Source of the DNA: Streptomyces sp. NRRL WC-3626
Lineage (GTDB): Bacteria; Actinomycetota; Actinomycetes; Streptomycetales; Streptomycetaceae
Direction of reading: 5' to 3'
Length of the DNA stretch: 64,000 bases
Assembly: GCF_000718785.1 (NCBI RefSeq)
Contig: NZ_JOCA01000003.1
Location: 248,001 to 312,000, forward strand
Shown piece by piece: positions 63,572 through 64,000 of the stretch. Position 1 is the stretch's first letter. The number at the start of each line of letters is the position of its first letter. The notes below the pieces were generated by a model. The model saw only the letters and a program-made list of their open reading frames with translations. It had not been told where the DNA came from and did not search any database. The position numbers and the translations under genes are program-made.

Positions 63572-64000
63572 TCACCGCACGCGCCCGCTCAGCCACGGGG
63601 TGAGGACGATCATGGGGATGAACTCCTTGTGGGTCCGGTCTCCCGGCATCGGCACGATCAGGAAGTAGCCCGGAGGGAAGCGGCGTGCCCTGACGTGGGC
63701 CAGTCCGTCGAACAGGGAGCGCAGGAAGGCGGGCACGTCGTCGCGGGGGACGTCGGGACACTCCACGCCCTCGACGTCGATCAGCGCGTCGTCCTCGGGA
63801 TAGAGCCGCACGCTCACCCGGGGCAGCCCGCCGAACTCGACGAAGGCCTCATGGGGGAAGGAGCCGTCCGGGTCGGTGGTGACGCCGACGCCCGCCGCGG
63901 TGCGGCGCGAGGTCAGGTCCGCGCCGATGTCGTGAGTGACGTCGATCTCGCGCCCGAAGGTGTCGGCGAGCGCCCGGAGCGCGGTGACGGCGGCCTCGGT
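63572..64000 (-). CDS. Hypothetical protein, C-terminal part (start outside window)
   Basis: The minus-strand frame is open from the right edge to the stop at 63572, giving the last ~142 residues; an internal GTG at 63817 looks like a start but the frame clearly continues ([20 protein letters not shown] and onward). The C-terminus reads [30 protein letters not shown]. No known family is recognised. Confidence 0.75.
   Translation of the reverse strand, partial: TEAAVTALRALADTFGREIDVTHDIGADLTSRRTAAGVGVTTDPDGSFPHEAFVEFGGLPRVSVRLYPEDDALIDVEGVECPDVPRDDVPAFLRSLFDGLAHVRARRFPPGYFLIVPMPGDRTHKEFIPMIVLTPWLSGRVR

Overview
This is a GC-rich actinobacterial chromosome segment, almost certainly Streptomyces, lying next to the replication origin. 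The reasons are very high third-position GC, a parA-parB pair at the left edge, eleven perfect ParB-binding parS sites (GTTTCACGTGAAAC), the Streptomyces sporulation pair ssgR-ssgA, the femX cell-wall bridge gene, and a gene order shared in large part with the mycobacterial origin region. No tRNA, rRNA, CRISPR array, prophage or insertion sequence is visible. The content looks like core chromosome, not an accessory island.

Layout. 1-2.7 kb: end of parA, parB and a GNAT gene. 2.7-12.6 kb: a long minus-strand block of trxA, trxB (with a textbook SigR promoter), a zinc-finger anti-sigma gene, the ECF factor sigM, a membrane pseudokinase, murJ and a DUF6049-type envelope protein, with pcnA divergent from it. 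14-25.5 kb: envelope and inositol genes (LppU-like lipoprotein-type protein, MFS, ino1, padR, class A PBP, GT87-type glycosyltransferase, alanine-racemase-like protein, femX, small membrane protein). 25.8-31 kb: rpsF-ssb-rpsR-rplI, a MATE exporter, a DnaA-box-rich gap and dnaB. 31-42 kb: single-gene metabolic and regulatory units (VOC, serine hydrolase, three GNAT/Nudix/HAD-type enzymes, MarR-MFS-HbpS-like, LysR, a PLP enzyme with a low-molecular-weight phosphatase and a holin-like protein, cupin). 42-45 kb: ssgR, ssgA and a YibE/F protein. 45-51 kb: TPP riboswitch-thiC, a TerD-VWA fusion, a membrane protein and a metallophosphatase. 51.5-60.4 kb: a LacI regulator, a HisC-like aminotransferase and a Rex-controlled cydA-cydB-cydCD operon for cytochrome bd. 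60.5-64 kb: M23 peptidase, Cof-type HAD, LLM oxidoreductase and a gene cut by the window end.

Common themes. Chromosome segregation (ParA/ParB and parS), envelope assembly (MurJ, pseudokinase, PBP, FemX, SsgA) and redox control (SigR-TrxBA, Rex-Cyd) sit together. Many parS sites have been fitted into genes or signals: two inside coding linkers, several at the centre of long palindromes, one over the cydCD start codon, and a duplicated parS-like element inside the thiC riboswitch. Many monocistronic genes have a TANNNT-like -10 element only 6-8 nt before the start codon, pointing to frequent leaderless transcripts.
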